From: Streptomyces sp. SLBN-31
GTDB lineage: Bacteria; Actinomycetota; Actinomycetes; Streptomycetales; Streptomycetaceae
Direction of reading: 5' to 3'
NCBI RefSeq assembly: GCF_006715395.1
Contig: NZ_VFNC01000001.1
Coordinates: forward strand, 3,596,001 to 3,660,000
Length of the DNA: 64,000 nucleotides
The stretch's first letter is position 1. Every line of letters starts with the position of its first letter. The notes beneath the pieces are model-generated. The model was not told where the DNA came from, did not search any database, and worked only from the letters and a program-made list of their open reading frames with translations. Of this stretch, positions 63,058-64,000 are shown one piece after another. The position numbers and the translations under genes were made by a program.

Positions 63058-63638
63058 GTGGATGCGGCGGGCCTCGGCGCGGCGGAGGTCTTGGCGTCGA
63101 ACCGGGTGCGCGACCACACCGCTTTGGCGGAGTCGTCCTTGCTGGCCCGGGGGCGCCGCCGCATCGCCGTCATCGGCGGCGCGCTGCGCGGCAGGCAGGG
63201 CACCGACCGGCAGCGCACCGACGGCCACCGCGCGGCCCTGACCGCCGCCGGCGTGCCCTTCGACCCCGGCCTGATGGTACCGGTGAACGCCTTCCACTGG
63301 CAGGACGGCGCGGACGCGGCGACACGGCTGATGCAGACCGCCACCCCGCCGGACGCACTGCTGTGCCTGAACGACAACCTGGCCCTGGGCGCCCTGCGCG
63401 CGCTGTACGAGACGGGCTGCGGGTGCCCGGCGAGGTGGACGTGGTCGGCTTCGACGACATCGAGGCCTCGCGCTACAGCGTGCCCAGCCTGACCTCCGTC
63501 GCTCCCGACAAACGCGAGATCGCCCGGGCCGCGGTGTCCTTGCTCCTGGAGCGCATCGACAGCCCCGACCCGTCCGCTCCCTGCCGGGATGAAGTGATCG
63601 GCCACCGGATCATGGTCCGGGAGAGCAGCGGCGGCTGA
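63058..63638 (+). pseudogene. LacI-family regulator, truncated and frameshifted
   Basis: VLASNRVRDHTALAESSLLARGRRRIAVIGG, GHRAALTAAGVPFDP and TPPDALLCLNDNLALGALRALYETG are the effector domain of a LacI regulator. At about 63423 the frame shifts by one base to VPGEVDVVGFDDIEAS, continuing to SLTSVAPDKREIARAAVSLLLERI. The HTH part is missing upstream. Its former target could be a sugar gene cluster. Confidence 0.8.
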
Positions 63639-64000
63639 ACGGCGCCTGGGTGTCACGGGGTTCGTAACTGGACCTACCGGGTGTCCGCCTCTCGAGACCG
63701 CAGCCATGGTGCGCCGCTGTCCGGGCCGCACGCTCCTTGCAGCACTGGCCGGTTGCGCCGCGAGGCTGCCACTCAGGCGATAGCAGCGAAGGGGCGCAGG
63801 TCACCCGCCTGCACCGCTCTCGGTGCTGTTGATGGTCGGCTCTTCGATCGAGAGAACTCGTCGGGCGAGGGATGCGCGCGTTCCGCCGGGCCGAGCCACT
63901 CGGATTGAGAAGCCGCGGCGCTGAATCCGATGATCCTCACTTGTTGGACTTCAGAATCGTGCACGAGCATGGTTGACGCATGACCCACGTCGCACATCCC
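63639..64000. other. Terminal gap
   Basis: About 360 bases to the window end. No gene supported. Confidence 0.4.

Noticed and set aside
1..64000. CRISPR arrays, polyketide or NRPS genes, defence systems
   Set aside because: No regularly spaced repeats, no modular synthase domains and no recognised defence operon seen on either strand.

Overview
The window is high-GC actinobacterial DNA, almost certainly a Streptomyces chromosome and most likely a chromosome arm. The evidence is third-codon-position GC bias throughout, many GTG starts, families common in streptomycetes (SapA-like spore protein, holin-X/DUF3618 pair, ECF sigma factor with a C-terminal SnoaL-like domain, a CebR-type cellulose operator), and a high density of regulators, efflux pumps, secreted proteins and decayed gene fragments.

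Layout. 1-4.3 kb: tail of a GH3 glycosidase, then a sugar-acid catabolism pair (IlvD/Edd dehydratase and FAH-family protein) divergent from a FadR-type GntR regulator with a 15-bp inverted repeat between them. 4.4-8.3 kb: a HutC/UTRA-type GntR regulator with repeated ACTGGTCA half-sites, a secreted CBM3-GH16 glycanase, and a small secreted peptide. 8.4-11.6 kb: IS5 remnant, stress-type membrane trio (holin-X, DUF3618, decayed DUF4235) and a YihY/BrkB protein. 12-15.1 kb: secreted proteins, an AraC regulator, a truncated EF-hand gene. 15.2-20.6 kb: RibD-C reductase divergent from an MFS pump-sigma factor-MDMPI-hydrolase operon, a 43-residue basic peptide, HxlR regulator. 20.7-25.3 kb: frameshifted quinone oxidoreductase with its TetR regulator and a 34-bp perfect palindrome, SDR, XRE regulator, ABM-like protein, PAP2 remnant.

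25.6-39.2 kb is the most coherent accessory island and concerns copper. On the minus strand a copA-csoR-DUF6153-multicopper oxidase series carries two CsoR-like inverted repeats. CopA is a three-part fusion (cupredoxin, P1B ATPase, YHS/TRASH). Divergently on the plus strand lie SHOCT and DUF2933-type membrane proteins, a truncated methyltransferase, a secreted protein, an orphan b6-type cytochrome b lacking the PEWY glutamate and any Rieske partner, an ABC remnant, a SAM methyltransferase, a His-rich membrane protein, a cysteine-synthase-like enzyme and an MFS exporter. A tyrosinase-like His-rich protein follows. I infer a copper-handling and membrane redox module already losing pieces.

39.6-48.6 kb: channel-like membrane protein, TetR/MFS pair, PadR/ABC-FtsX efflux pair, a second LexA-like repressor. 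48.9-51.6 kb: a secreted expansin-Fn3-CBM2 protein and an AA10 lytic polysaccharide monooxygenase diverge from a perfect CebR box, so both should respond to cellulose breakdown products. 51.7-64 kb: epoxide hydrolase, a tRNA-Met-like sequence beside a multiply frameshifted ISL3 transposase, proline dehydrogenase with a divergent GlxA-type regulator, CadD transporter, a scar of three abutting truncated genes, small membrane proteins, an MFS pump, and a decayed LacI regulator.
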